From Anarhynchus alexandrinus (lineage: Eukaryota; Chordata; Aves; Charadriiformes; Charadriidae): a stretch of 64,000 nucleotides of DNA. Below the pieces are notes generated by a model. That model had not been told where the DNA came from. It made no database searches and worked only from the letters and a program-made list of their open reading frames with translations. The stretch covers positions 2,353,948 through 2,417,947 of the forward strand of contig VUYV01000073.1 of assembly GCA_008711295.1 (NCBI GenBank). The letters run 5' to 3'. The position numbers and the translations under genes were made by a program. Within the stretch, counting starts at the first letter, position 1. Every line of letters starts with the position of its first letter. Positions 24,090-36,069 of the stretch are shown one piece after another.

Positions 24090-27000
24090 AGACACTAACT
24101 GGGTTAGCAGCATGGGCCCAGTCAAAACCCAAGTAAAACCATCAGGCAAAATGGCTGTTGCATTGTAATAGAGAGATCACATCTGGGTTTTATTGATGGG
24201 TATCTTTGGTGGTTTTGGTATGGGCCTGACAGTCTGACTCAAAAATGGTGCAAAACTGCAATTTCAATGCCCCTTTTGGTTAATGTAATTTAAACAATTT
24301 CTCTCTGGGATTGCCTCAAACCCTTGTAATGTACCAAATCATAGCATTATACATTCTTAGAAAAATTAGAGTGGAGAATGCCACTATACCTTCAGCAAAG
24401 AGCATGAAGTCACAGAATAATCAGTCAAGGGTTGTGGTGTTATTCCTGTGGCTGGCATCTTATTGGAGCTGTTGGAGCATCTAGGCTATCAAAAGGCTCA
24501 GGATGATGTGGAAAGAGGTCTTTGGAAAAGCCTGTCTGTCTTCTGCTGGTGCATGAGCCCCTCCAGCCAGCTCCTTGCATTCTGAGGAATGTCCCCTTGG
24601 ATGGAGCAGGGCTTGATGTTAAACTGTGGGATTGTGTCCCAGTGCAGGCAAGTCTGCCAGCAGTCACGCTGCCAGCCTCTATGGGGCTGGAAAGAGCATA
24701 TACAGTAAGTAACCTTAAAAAAAAATTATTTGCTGGATGGAGGGATCCAGCCAATTTATTCAGCACAACTCCATAGATGCAGCTGAGCTCAGATCAGTTC
24801 CCAAAACGTTTGGCAGGACCATAACAGGCTATGGATCTCAATGGTGTGATGGACCACCTTTCTCCTGTGGAGACAGGTTACTCTCATTGAGGGAAGAGGG
24901 CGCGGAGAGCTGGCAGCTGCTTCTCAGAAACCTGAGAGCCATGTTCAACACTCCCATGAGGCAACCACATTAACAGCGTCCTCTTTCCTTTTCCACCTGT
25001 TGGCTCACATCAGAAGACTATTTATTGTACTCAGATGGATTTTTGGTTAAAGCCCAAGCAGAGATGAGTAACTACAGGTTGCATTTAGCCTGCATGCATG
25101 CAAGCATGCATACATACATACATTGAACTGGCTTTTTGATACCTCTTCCAAATGCTTCTTTCCAGTGCTTCCACAATTGCTACCAATGTGTTTTCTTCCT
25201 TTTCATTATTGGCTGCTTTTAACTCCTTTATTCTCTTCTTTTCTGGCAGCATGGACTGACTTGCTGGGCACGTGGGAGGGAGGAGGCAAAATTACCCAAG
25301 GCACCCAACCCTAGCCACCCGCTAATTGCAGCCTCATTGGCCTCATAGTCATTCAGTTTAGCTGGGCTTAAGATCAGTCTCTCACCTCTAGTTTTTGATG
25401 TCTTAATTAGAAAGAGGCTTATTTCCACTTTTATGCTGTCATTCGTTGCATCAGTGACCACTGCATATCTGTCTTGCTCATAAACTTTGTTTCTTTCCAC
25501 TTTGCTAACCCCAGCCAGGCAAGGGCCATGTTCTTGTCATCCTGCCTTTGGTCTCAGCCTCATCTGCCTGGGCATGATCATTTTCTGATTGCTGCAAGGA
25601 TGGAGCTCTCTTTGATTTTGTTTCCTGGTTTCAAAGCTACCTTGTAGGGCCTGTGCTCTGCTGCCATCTGAACGGCTACCTTTGATGACTGCGTTGTACG
25701 TCTGTTTAATCAATGAACCAAGATCTGCTGACTTGTGCGTAGCAGCCTCATGTCCCTCTATATATCTCTGGGAATTTGTGCAGCAGCGGAGCATCCCTCT
25801 GCTAATCAATACTCTCTTTGCACACATCCCAGTGCTCCAGGTTCGCTCTCAGATAATGATACCAGGCGAGTGGCTTCACTCCTTGGACCACCTCAGTTTT
25901 GCCTCTCCCTCCACATGTGAGCAGGCATTATTTGAATGTTTGCATCATTGTGGCAGTCCTTGCAGCAATTCTGCTGTGTAGGTGCAAAATCTGCAAAGAA
26001 ATGAGTTTCCGTTATGTGAAAGCTATCTTTGTTTAATTGTACTTGATTTTCTACCATCTTTCCTGGTTAGGGTTGGCAGTGCCTCCTCTGGTCAGTATAG
26101 CATGCTTAAATAGCCCCTACACCAAATCTCAAGATCAATTTCTTTGTTGCTGACATTATTGTCCTTCTCATTTCCACCTCATTTTTAGAAATATTTGGGG
26201 CCACAATTCACAAGTTGATCTGTCCCTTGAGAATATTTGTCATGGAGTAGCAGCATTGACTGGTGCATTTGGAAGAAGAGAAGCTCTTAAGTAGTTAAGG
26301 ATTGAATGATTTTTTTATTTTTTTTTTTTGCTTGCTAAGCACAGTAGCTTTCAGTATCTAAAATGTATATCTCAGTGTTGTCAGCTTGGGGCCTTACGGG
26401 CCTTATCCCGCACATCAGTCAATCAGTCATTAGCACATCATGCTCTTGTATGACATTTTCAGACTTTTAAAGTCAAGGGATCAGGTCATCTGCGAAGGCA
26501 CAGAAGAAACTGTTCAAAAGGTCCAGTTGCAAGAATCTGGTGATGCCTCAGCGCTGTGGTTTGGTTTGGGCGTAGCCCAAACAAGTTGTGGCATTAGCTC
26601 CAGGCACAGCCTGGGGGGGAAGGGAGGGGTGTTACTACAGAGGTGTAGAGATCTGCATGATCAGATAACGTTTCTGAGAGGGCAGCTAAATAGTTTGGAG
26701 ATTAGGGGCTGGTGGCTTGGGATGCTGCCTGGGGTGCTTGGCTGAAGCCAGTCAGGAACAACTGTGGCCAGTGAGCCAGGTGCTGCTGCACGGCCACAGC
26801 CACACACCCTCTCCTCAGGGTGAAGGTGAACCATGCTCAGCCCAGAATCCCTCACAGGACGGTCTGCAAGGGCAGGGAAGGTCCCCTGTTGAAATATTCT
26901 CTGTGTCTCAGCAATAAAAAGACCCCAAAACTCAATCCTCCAAGACAAGGCCATCTCAGCCAGCCGGGCTGGGCGAAGGAGTGCTGCTGCCTCTGTCACC

Positions 27001-28080
27001 TGCGCAGGTGCCCTGCGTTCGGGAATTTAATACTTCAGCATCCTTTATATGGCTCTTTTCTCCATGGAAGTAATTACTTCACTGCAGGATAGAAGTAATT
27101 CCTGCTCATTTATAAAGGAAGGGCTTAGGTCTATGCTTTGGAAGAAAATAATTTTTAAGGGGGAAATTCTGTTTTCTGAGTGAGAGACTGGGCCAAAACG
27201 GTGTTTGACGGAGCACAGTGAAATTGTCAGTTCCATACGAAGGCTTAGTGCTTGAAAAAGAGGGTTACAGACTTCATGCCTAAAATACTACATTTTAATA
27301 CTGACAAGAGCAGAAGTGAGGTTTGGTATTTTGTTTTATGTGTTCATAGCTCAGATGAATCCAAGATTTTTAAAAGTACCATTAGTTGACCAGGTGTTTA
27401 TAACATGAAGATCTGAAAAAGCGTGTGGCATCTTTAACCTAGCTCAGATCCTGCCTGACTTTCCTGTAAGGGAGGTCCTCCCAGGCCGTGCCACAGGCAC
27501 GTGGGAGTTCTCTGGCTCAAAAGAAACACAGTTTCGTATGACCAGTTTATGACCAGTTTTTTGTCTCTGACCAGGCCGGTACAAAATGCTTCAGAATAAT
27601 ATTAAAGGTTCTGTAGTAATTACCAAAAAGCATCCTGCCAATCTGCATGTAGCCCTTACTTAGTACATCTGATGTTTGGATACAGAGAGAACTGAAGGTT
27701 CATGTGTCCATCCATACCCCCCCACCCCGGAATCTTACTGTGAATATTAATGAAAAAAAGTAAATTCATTTAAAAAAAAATCAAGCCGAGAATTTAGGAT
27801 GATATTCACACAGTTGCAACATATATCCTGTGTCTTTAATGTTAGAGTTCCCCCAGTTACTCATATCAGAGATATGCATTACCCTGCGGTATAGATTTGA
27901 TCTGGATCAAATATAACCACACAACTGCATTTCTGTTGAATTACCCAGAGAACATGTGATATGCTATTTATGGCCACTTCATCTTGTGTGCTAGCTGTAG
28001 AAAGACAGATGCGCAGTGCCACATGTAGCCTTTAATCTGATGAAAAGATTTTTAAAAGTTTGAGCTGACCAGGGTTTGTT
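24090..28080. other. CGA intron 1, unique sequence
   Basis: Between the young CR1 and the LTR I see no exon or clear mobile element. A short simple-repeat patch (GCATGCATGCAAGCATGCAT and CATA repeats) lies at about 25,091-25,123. Open frames here have no recognisable families. Confidence 0.5.
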
Positions 28081-28089
28081 TCTGCCAAA

Positions 28090-29275
28090 CCGTCTTTGTG
28101 TTACTCACAACCCAAAAGCCAAGTTGCTGCATCAGCAAAACGAAGCCTAAAAGAAATCTTGGTCCAAAAGGTTGTAGCAAGGTGCCCACCAAAGCCATTC
28201 TATCACTCCCCTCCTCAGCTGGACGGGGGAGAGAAAATATAACAAAAGGCTCATGGGTCGAGATAAGGACACAGAGATCACTCTGCAATTACTGTCATGG
28301 GCAAAACAGACTTGACTTGGGGAAGTTAGTTTAATTTTTTACCAATCAAATCAGAGTAAGAAATATAACTAAATCTTAAAATACCTTCTCCCTACCCCTC
28401 TTTTCTTCCCAGGCTCAACTTCACTCCAAATTCCTCTACCTCCTCCCCCTGAGCGGCGCAGGGTAACGGGGGATGGGGGTTGTGGTCAGTTCATCACACG
28501 TTGCCTCTGCCGCTCCTTCCTCCTCAGGGGGAGGACTCCTCACACTCTTCCCCTGCTACAGCATGGGATCCCTCCCACAGAACACAGTCCCTTGTGGACT
28601 TCTGCAACATGAGTCCTTTTCACGGGCTGCGGTTCTTCATGAACTGCTCCAGTGTGGGTCGCTTCCACGGGGTGCAGCACTTCAGGAACAAAGAGCTCCA
28701 GTGTAGGTCCCCTATGGGGTCACAAGTCCTGCCAGCAAACCTGCTCCAGCATGGGCTTCTCTCCCCATGGGGCCACGGGTCCAGGTCCAGCATGGGCTTC
28801 CCACAGGGTCACAGCTTCCCTTGGGCATTCACCTGCTCCAAGGCATGGGGTCCTCCATGAGCTGCAGGTGGATATCTGCTCCACCGTGGAACTCCATGGG
28901 CTGCAGGGGCACAGCCTGCCTCACTATGGTGTTCACCATGGGCTGCAGGGGAATCTCTGCTCCAGCGCCCGGACCACCTCCTCCCCTCCTTCTTCACTGA
29001 CCTTGGTGTCTGCAGAGTTGTTCCTCTCACATATTCTCACTCCTCTCTCTGGCTGCAGTGCTGTTGCACTGTTTTTTTACCCCCCCTTGTTAAATATGTT
29101 ATCCTAGAGGTGCTATCACTGTTGTTGATGGGCTTGGCGTTGGCCAGCTATGGGTCCGTCTCAGAGCCAGCTGGCGTTGGCTCCTTCAGACATAGGGGAG
29201 CTTCTAGCAGCTTCTCACAGAAGCCACCCCTGTAGCCTCCCCACTGCCAAAACCTTGCCATGCAAACCCAATACA
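28090..29275 (-). mobile_element. ERVL-like endogenous retrovirus LTR, minus strand
   Basis: On the minus strand the element begins TGTATTGGGTTTGCATGGCA (at 29275), the start of a repeat family I recognise as abundant in bird genomes and place with ERVL-like LTRs. Inside are imperfect tandem units of roughly 40-60 bp. Each contains a CTGCTCCA(G)-type core followed by GGGTCC and GGGGTCAC-like segments (28,560-28,920). To the left are the family blocks around 28,190-28,300 and 28,380-28,450. The left boundary is uncertain and I could not find a target-site duplication. No gag, pol or env frame is present; the open frames here are by-products of the repeats. It sits about 0.9 kb upstream of CGA exon 2. 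Confidence 0.65.
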
Positions 29276-29458
29276 CCCTGAAAGATGCAGGTGGCCATGA
29301 GGCTGTTTCAAGCCCTCCTGAGCTCTCTCTCAGCACCATGTCTCTTTGGGTTCTCTGAAGCACAGTGTGTAGTGCCTCTCTAATTATATAGATGGGAGGA
29401 GCTTTCTCCCACCAAGGGACTGTGAAAATCTGCTTATGGGGACTTCGTCAGTAAAGAA

Positions 29459-29712
29459 GTCATAGAATCATAGAGTCATGTAGGTTGGAAAAGACCTTTA
29501 AGATCATTGAGTGCAACCATTAACCTAACACTGCCAGGTCCACCACAAAACCATGTCCCAAAAGCGCATCTTTTAAATACCTCCAGGGATGGTGACTCAA
29601 CCACTTCTCTGGGCAGCCTGTTCCAAGGCTTGATAATCCTTTCAATGAAGAAATTTTTCCTAATATACAACCTAAACCTCCCCTGGTGCAACTGGAGGCT
29701 GTTTCAATGTGT
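29459..29712 (-). mobile_element. CR1 3'-end fragment, minus strand
   Basis: Plus-strand CATAGAATCATAGAGTCATG, then GGTTGGAAAAGACCTTTAAG, ATCATTGAGTGCAACCATTA, and CTTTTAAATACCTCCAGGGA are the reverse complement of the last 250 bp of a CR1 element. Its tail repeat is at the left end. It is 5'-truncated, non-coding and lies in CGA intron 1 close to exon 2. Confidence 0.88.
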
Positions 29713-29983
29713 GGACAAATTATCTGATTCTTGATCCACGAAATTATGTCCTAATGTGAAATTATTTTCCCTGAAATTAGTCTTTCCATGTTCCAGATCT
29801 GCAGATTCCTTTGTCTTTTCCGTAAGCATTTGCTGGCTTTATCCAGTCTACCATATATATGAGACAGTTATGGCATGTGAAGTTTATGTGCTGTGGCTTA
29901 TGTTAATATTCAGGAAAAAAAAATGTTGAGGCCAGGAAAAAAGGCACATTTTTGTTATCGTGATGAAGTCAATTTTCTGAGCC

Positions 29984-30015
29984 TATAAAATGCACATCAG
30001 TACACTGCATTTTCA
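29984..30015 (+). promoter_or_regulatory. CGA: Possible alternative CGA promoter (TATA plus initiator)
   Basis: TATAAAA at 29984-29990 is followed 31 bp later by TCAGTTT (A at 30015), the same spacing and initiator as the distal candidate. A CRE-like TGATGAAGTCAA lies at about 29961-29972. A transcript from here would run unspliced into the CGA start codon at 30151, with a 136-base leader containing an upstream ATG near 30058. The spacing may be coincidental. Confidence 0.25.
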
Positions 30016-30143
30016 GTTTCCAATCCCGGTTCTAAGTTGTCTCTGTTACTTGCACTGAATGCTGTACCAGTGTGTAGCCTAGATACTGGTACTGAACCCA
30101 ATGCTAAACGGTCCTTTAAAAATGTGTGTACTTGTATTTCCAG

Positions 30144-30250
30144 ACAGATCATGGATTGCTACAGGAAGTATGCAGCTGTCACTTTGACCATTTTGTCTGT
30201 ATTTCTGCATCTTCTTCATGCTTTCCCAGATGGAGAGTTTCTCATGCAGG
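30144..30250 (+). CDS. CGA: CGA exon 2 (start codon, signal peptide)
   Basis: The acceptor TTGTATTTCCAG ends at 30143, seven bases of 5' UTR follow, and the ATG is at 30151. The exon encodes the 24-residue signal peptide and the first nine mature residues, then one base of Gly34, and ends at a GTAAGC donor (30251). The open frame continues upstream of the acceptor, but only through a non-ATG start and without family similarity. Confidence 0.95.
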
Positions 30251-32969
30251 GTAAGCTGCTTTCAGCGTTCAGAAATAGGGCAATTGCTTGTAAAGAGTAT
30301 TAAACTTTCACATGTTTTATAAATGTGGTCATATATCTTATAATTCAGTTGCATTTATTGACACTGAGATATGAAGGTGTAATAAATCAAGATAATTTTG
30401 CGATGAGTATACTTCCCATTTCTCCTCTAAACTTGATTTCTACAGGCCAAGAGTCTCCAATATGACCATGTCCTCATGTTGACATGGATGATCTTAATCC
30501 TTGAAACATTATCAAATAGAAACGTTTTGGTTTCTTGTACTCCTGAGATCTAAATGGCAACGTAACATCAGGAACAGCAGAACCATAGCTTCTTTTCATA
30601 ATATGCAGAATATTTTTCCTCTGTGGATCCCATAATATGGGATGTTGGTGGTGTAGCATTCTATGAAAGAGGCATATTAGGAAGATTTTAGGGGCCTTTT
30701 GGAGGCTGTTTGTGTTTTTTTTTTTTCATTCAGCCTCAAATTGAGTATAGAAAATTGTGAGCTACAAAAATCTCAAAACTCTTGATAACAGTCTTGCCTG
30801 AAAACAGGCAATGCCTAAGAAGCACTACAAATCCTGCTGGTGCTATTTAACTATCTGTAGCTTGTAGGGAGTTTTCTAGGGACAGCTAGTGTAGTAGACA
30901 TACAAAAAACCCTCCACAACTGTCAACAAAATTATGTTGGAAAACCAGAAAAGATGCAATAATGCTTGTGGCCTTACCTAGAAAGCCACACTCTAGTTTT
31001 ACGGCTGGTGAGTGTTGCAGAGTTGAAGAACCCTGAAGAGAGGAGCTCTGGTGTCTGTGCTTTCCTGTTCTGCAGATGTCAAGCGGGAGAATGCGGCCAG
31101 TGCTTCCTCTTACCGCCTGCACTTTCCCTTTCTTTTTGAAAGAGAAAATTCAGCTGGAGACCAAGTAAAAGCCTCTTCCTTATATTTTTGTGGCAGGTTG
31201 CCCAGAGTGCAAGCTAGGGGAGAACAGATTCTTTTCCAAGCCAGGAGCACCCATTTACCAGTGCACTGGGTGCTGTTTCTCCCGGGCCTATCCCACTCCG
31301 ATGAGGTCCAAGAAGACCATGCTCGTTCCAAAGAACATTACATCAGAAGCAACGTGCTGCGTAGCAAAGGCTTTTACCAAGGTGAGGGTGTGAATGAGAC
31401 CCGCTTAAGCTTCTTTTAGGATGCAATGTTTAGCTGAACCAGTGAATATAAAAGAATATGTTTTTGCCGGAGGACATTGGAGAGCTGTTTGAGGGAAACA
31501 TCCTTGGCATTTATATCCTTTGCGCTTGGGTTGTTTCCTTTTTCTAAAGAGGAAATTAAAGTGTCAGACAGTACTGAGTCTGATAGTCAGTAGGGATGTG
31601 GAAATTGATGCAGCGTCACTGACTTCGGTGAAACTATTTTGATTCATGACACCTGAAGTTCTGCTGGTGGACTTCTTGTCCCCTTGTTTTTAACTCTCCT
31701 GGATGTGCACCCTCCCCTTAAATGCTATGCAGTGTGCACTTGATGTTAAGTAGTCATTTTCCTTGCATCTTTCCTGCATAGGCAGGAGTTCTCTGGGAAG
31801 GTGGCTGGTCAATACTATCAATTACATATATGGGAATGAGGGACCAAAACCATCTGTGCTCGTTAGATTAATTGAGGTTGTGTTTACTTTTAATAATATA
31901 ACCAAGAGGGAACTGTAAATGTGTGCAACTACTCTGAGCATTTAACGCTCTCATCTGGAAGGTTCTCTTACAGAGAGAATCTGCTAAAGCTAATTATTTT
32001 GGGAGTGATCCAGCTCCAGGTGAAGAAACCTTACATTTGATGTAAGAAATGGTGAGCTAGTTGAAACAAGCTAAGGTGTCTATCCTGTGGTGATCTGAAT
32101 CAGGCTCATTGAGTGTGTTGACTAGAGGCTCAGTTCAGTTACCGACTCACAGATTTGGTGCCATTTGAGATACCCTGGGGTACCCAAGACATCTGCTGGC
32201 AGACACAGGACACATAAAAGACCTTCTGGAGCGGCAGCTGGAGGCTTGGTGGGATCCCCTCTGGCATCTCAACTGGCAATTGACAGCTCTGTGTGCGCAG
32301 CTGAACAGAGCGCTGGGTCTCCACTGGCTGTGGTGAGGGCCCAGATACCCGACTTACCTATGGGCACCTACAGCTGAACCCATCCTGGCTCTTCATCTGA
32401 GTAGAGCATAGATCTTTTTCTAGACCACCAACAGTATACTTGCCCTGAGGCAGCAACTAGAATTTGGTTGAGATTTAAAATAAAGATGAGTCATTTTGTT
32501 TGTGGTCTCCGTTTTTATAATCCCCATGTGGGGGGGGGGATTCCCCCAAGCGTGGGAAATATTTTCAGGACACTTCCTGATTTTTCTGAGATTGGTTACT
32601 TGACACTTTTTGAAAATTAGACACTTTAAGAAGTGCCAGATTAAGGACACCAAACTATATCACTATGCATATCACTATTGAAAACCTTCTCTTTACGTTT
32701 CTGAAAGCCACTGATGATGCAGCTTCACAGGTTGGCGTTCAGAGGCCGTTCTAGTACACGTGCCCCAAAAAGCCTGTGTACCTTATGGTTAAGAAAAGGG
32801 CTTCAGACATATTTTACTTGAGAATGCTGGTTTTACTGTGTAGCTAATTCTAATTATTTGTTATATGTGTGTGTTTTCTTTTTTTTTTAAGATTACCCTT
32901 AAGGACAATGTGAAGATAGAGAACCATACAGATTGTCACTGCAGTACCTGCTACTATCATAAATCCTAA
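30151..32969 (+). CDS. CGA: CGA: glycoprotein hormone common alpha subunit precursor (3 coding exons)
   Basis: Joining 30151-30250, 31197-31381 and 32892-32969 gives an uninterrupted frame of 120 codons plus TAA. Residues 1-24 form a signal peptide (hydrophobic core [15 protein letters not shown]); the mature chain of 96 residues starts FPDGEF. It holds ten cysteines (35, 38, 56, 59, 60, 87, 88, 110, 112, 115) for the five disulfides of the cystine-knot fold, and N-glycosylation sites NIT at 80 and NHT at 106. It ends CYYHKS, the classic C-terminus. The protein is secreted from pituitary gonadotropes and thyrotropes and pairs non-covalently with the LH, FSH or TSH beta chains. All four splice sites are GT/AG, and intron phases match the family (after codon base 1 of Gly34; between codons after Lys95). 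ZNF292 lies upstream on the opposite strand, as in mammals. The gene appears fully intact. Confidence 0.97.
31197..31381 (+). CDS. CGA: CGA exon 3 (central cystine-knot region)
   Basis: The acceptor is TTTTTGTGGCAG ending at 31196 and the donor is AAG|GTGAGG at 31381/31382. The 185 bases encode Gly34 (last two bases) to Lys95, including [18 protein letters not shown], the [14 protein letters not shown] knot segment and the glycosylated NIT. Intron 2 is 946 bp. Confidence 0.96.
32892..32969 (+). CDS. CGA: CGA exon 4 (C-terminus and stop)
   Basis: A T-rich tract ending TTTTTTTTAAG (32891) is the acceptor, weaker than usual because the AG is preceded by A instead of a pyrimidine. The exon encodes 25 residues ending CYYHKS and stops with TAA at 32967-32969. 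It contains the second glycosylation site (NHT) and the last three cysteines. Intron 3 is 1,510 bp. Confidence 0.95.
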   Translation: MTLKDNVKIENHTDCHCSTCYYHKS

Positions 32970-33240
32970 AGCCTGTCCCTTTGTTATTGATCAAGGACAA
33001 CGGTGAATGGAATATTTGTTTTTCAGCTTTTATTGCACCGCTGTGTAAAATCTTATGTTTTCTGGTCAAGACACTGGGTAGGCCTTTGAATAAGATGGAT
33101 GGCTGTTTTATTTCCTCTTTGCTTCTTCATGCATTCAAGTAAGTTTAATTATTTCCATTAGGGATAAAATACAGCACTTGCATGACAACCGAAGGCTTGA
33201 TCTATTTTTAAAATAAACTGTCAGTTAAATCATCAATGTT
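32970..33240 (+). other. CGA: CGA 3' UTR with AATAAA
   Basis: The first canonical AATAAA after the stop is at 33212-33217, giving a 3' UTR of roughly 260 bases with cleavage expected near 33,230-33,240. Earlier close variants (AATAAG at about 33,090 and GATAAAATAC near 33,165) are weaker. Confidence 0.6.
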
Positions 33241-33249
33241 TCTTGAGGA

Positions 33250-34715
33250 AAAATGATGATTTACTAGCTTAAAACAAAAAAAGATTCTGCTGCAGTTAAT
33301 TTCTAGATTTCTTTCTTTTTTTTGTGGGAGGGGGAGGAAGGAGGAAGGGAGGGATGGGAAAGTGGACAGAAAAAGAAGCAATAATTTTGCCTTATTCATT
33401 TAGTGATTAGATTTTTTTGAAGACTCAACATTTTGTTTCTCTTGTTTCTCTTCTGCTTTTTCTTTACCTTGTGAGCAGAAAGTTTAAAAGTATATCATCT
33501 ATGTGGGGTGCTCTGTCTTTCTGTGCCATCTTTTATTTTTCTTTGAAATTAATCTTCTCCCATATCGATAGATAAATGAATGCACAATCAGACATTATAA
33601 AGAATTGTACAGTTTCATGTAGCAATGGTGTAACAGAGGAGTGGTACAACAGTATTAGCTGTTTAAGGTATGCCTGAGCAGCATGGTGTAGGGCTTCAGT
33701 AATTCCCAAATGCAATGTTCTGGACTCAGATATACAAACAGGAAAGGTAGGAAATATGTTAGGTGAAAAGAGGGCCACAGAATAGGTATTCAGAATACAT
33801 GACCTTAATGTCATAAACTGTTATTTTAGACATAGCACTTGTTCAGTTGTAGTGGGTTGGATCGGGGTCTCTGGAGGAACTGCTTGCAGGTCTGGAGCCT
33901 GCCCATGGGAACTGAAGTGAATGAATTCCCCTGTACTTCACCCTAATAACTGAGGTGAGAACACCAGCCTTGCTGTGGTTGCTGGCTGCAAGGGTTTAAA
34001 TGTGCTGTCTCAAAAAGCCTCAGATACATTTTGGGGGGATTTCCCTGCAGCAGATGCTGTGAAGGTAGCAGCAAGAGCTTCTAATGCAGACAGGGAAGGT
34101 TGCCTGGGGTCAGGCTGTGAGGTTGGCTGGTCTGTCCTGGGGCATGGCCATGGCTGATGTCTGCTGCAGTGCCAAATGACTGAAGTAGTTTGGACAGGCC
34201 TCCAGGGCTAAGCTGTGATGGGGCACTTGAGCAGCCCAAGACCAACAGGAGCTAATGATGGTTTAAATCCACTATTCATCCACCCTTCTGTCTATTGGAG
34301 CGCAAATCCAGTGCTATCTTCTAAGAATACAATCATGAGGCTTTGTGGAGAAGAAAAGACTTCTCATAGACAGGGCAGATGAGGTTCCTAAGAGAAGCAT
34401 TATTCAGGATATGTTCACTAAACCTTAATAGCCTGATCTCCCGTGCCTTAACACCCTGATTCAGTCTCTCCCCCCTGGGAACCACTGATCTGGTCAGGTC
34501 CCATGTCCTAGTGTGGAATCAGCTGCACCGTGCCATTCCTGGGAGACGTTTTGCCTGACTTGCTCTTGAAAAAATCCTCCAGTGCTTATTCCAGAATCTT
34601 CCAAGGATACTGGTCTTGTTGCTTCACTATTTTTACTATGCTGGAAAATGTCAATCTTCTGAAAAGTTTTCCCTTAACATTTTATCTATTTCTCATTTGC
34701 TTTGACATTACTTTT
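33250..34715. other. Intergenic downstream of CGA, no gene recognised
   Basis: AT-rich and then moderately GC-rich sequence (33,845-34,300) with no supported gene or clear repeat identity. Open frames are short and unrecognised. Confidence 0.5.
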
Positions 34716-34719
34716 GGTC

Positions 34720-35126
34720 AAAGCATCTGGACCATTTCTCTTATGAGGAAAAGCTGAGAGACCTGGGTCTGTTTAGCCTGGAGAAGACTGAGAGGGGATC
34801 TCATCAATGCTTATACATATCTAAAGGGTGGGTGTCAAGAGAATGGGGCCAGACTTTTTTCGGTGGTCCCCAGCAAAAGGACAAGGGGCAATGGGCACAA
34901 ACTGGAACACAGGAAATTCTGTCTCAACATGAGGGTTGACAGAGCACTGGAACAGGCTGTCCAGAGAGGTTGTGGAGTCTCCTTCTCTGGAAATATTCAA
35001 AACCCACCTGGATGCATTCCTGTGCAACCTGCTCTAGGTGAACCTGCTTTGCCAGGGGGATTAGACTAGGTGATCTCTGAAGGTCCCTTCCAACCCCTAC
35101 CATTCTGTGATTCTGTGATTCTGTGA
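34720..35126 (+). mobile_element. CR1 LINE 3' fragment with intact tail repeat
   Basis: The plus strand carries the end of the CR1 ORF and the 3' UTR. It starts near CTGGACCATTTCTCTTATGA, continues through ATCTAAAGGGTGGG and GGCAATGGGCACAAACTGG, and ends CCTTCCAACCCCTACCATTC. The tail TGATTCTG is repeated at 35,104-35,126. About 30 bases usual for the family are missing after CTCAACATGAG (near 34,933), a small internal deletion. It is 5'-truncated and inactive. Confidence 0.9.
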
Positions 35127-35129
35127 AAG

Positions 35130-36060
35130 GGTAGGCAGTCCAGTAGGGTGGTCTTTAGGATGAGTTTAACAACATCAGCAGCACAGGTTTTCACAATGAG
35201 AAGTCTAATTTCTTATTCCAGATCATCGCTCAAGACATTATGGGAATACACATCAAGCAGCCGCTATAGCTGACTCACAATTCCAAGCTGTTGTACAATT
35301 TTATTAAACATGATTGATGCGGGTGTTTTTGCAGAAGAGCCAGGTCCTGCCTGGGATTTCTGGGCAACGAGAGGGGAGTGATATGAAGCCGCAAGTTGAT
35401 TACCTTTGGGAATGGTATTGCATTCTCTCATAACTTTGACAGGACTGAAAGGGAGAGCAGGGAAATGTATTCCCTGAAGGTCACTTGCAGGGCAGATGTG
35501 CCTTTTCGCCCTGTCAAACTTCTTGGATGACCTCTCACTCAGGTGAGCTCCTCTGGCAGTATCAAGTACTCGCTTGTCTATCTACACCTGTGCTGCCCAC
35601 CGTAGCAGGTTGGCGACATAACAAAATTCTGTATGCATCTTCTGAATCACCTTCCTTATTTTGCATTGTAAAACCATAGAAATATTGAAAACCAGTAACC
35701 GATTAGTGTGAAACCCATGCTTTAAAGAAGACATGCTGTAGCCCTGCATCATTCTAGGATGCCTGATCTCTTTTTCCTTCTCAGTGGCTCTTCCTCGTGC
35801 TTGTACAAAGCCATTTAGTCATGAACTTCTCAACTCACAGATCCCTCTCCCCTCTAAGGCGACCTTAGGCATCAATAGCTCCGAAGTGTGTATTGCGAGG
35901 GTATGTGGAATGCGGGAGCATCCGCCTCATTATCTGGCTCCCACTCTTCAGTTCAGGCAAAATAACACATAACAAGGAAAGTGATAAAATAAACACGTGG
36001 ATACACAAACCTAACAGCAGGCGATAAGGACAGGACAATAAGAAGAACCAGACCTCTTCA
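35130..36060. other. Intergenic, no gene recognised
   Basis: Unique-looking sequence between a CR1 copy and the GC-rich block. No exon, RNA gene or mobile element could be supported. Confidence 0.5.
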
Positions 36061-36069
36061 TCCGCCGAT

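Noticed and set aside
28480..29107. Overlapping frames of 126 and 151 codons
   Set aside because: They lie on the antisense strand of the ERVL-like LTR and reflect its internal repeats, not a protein.
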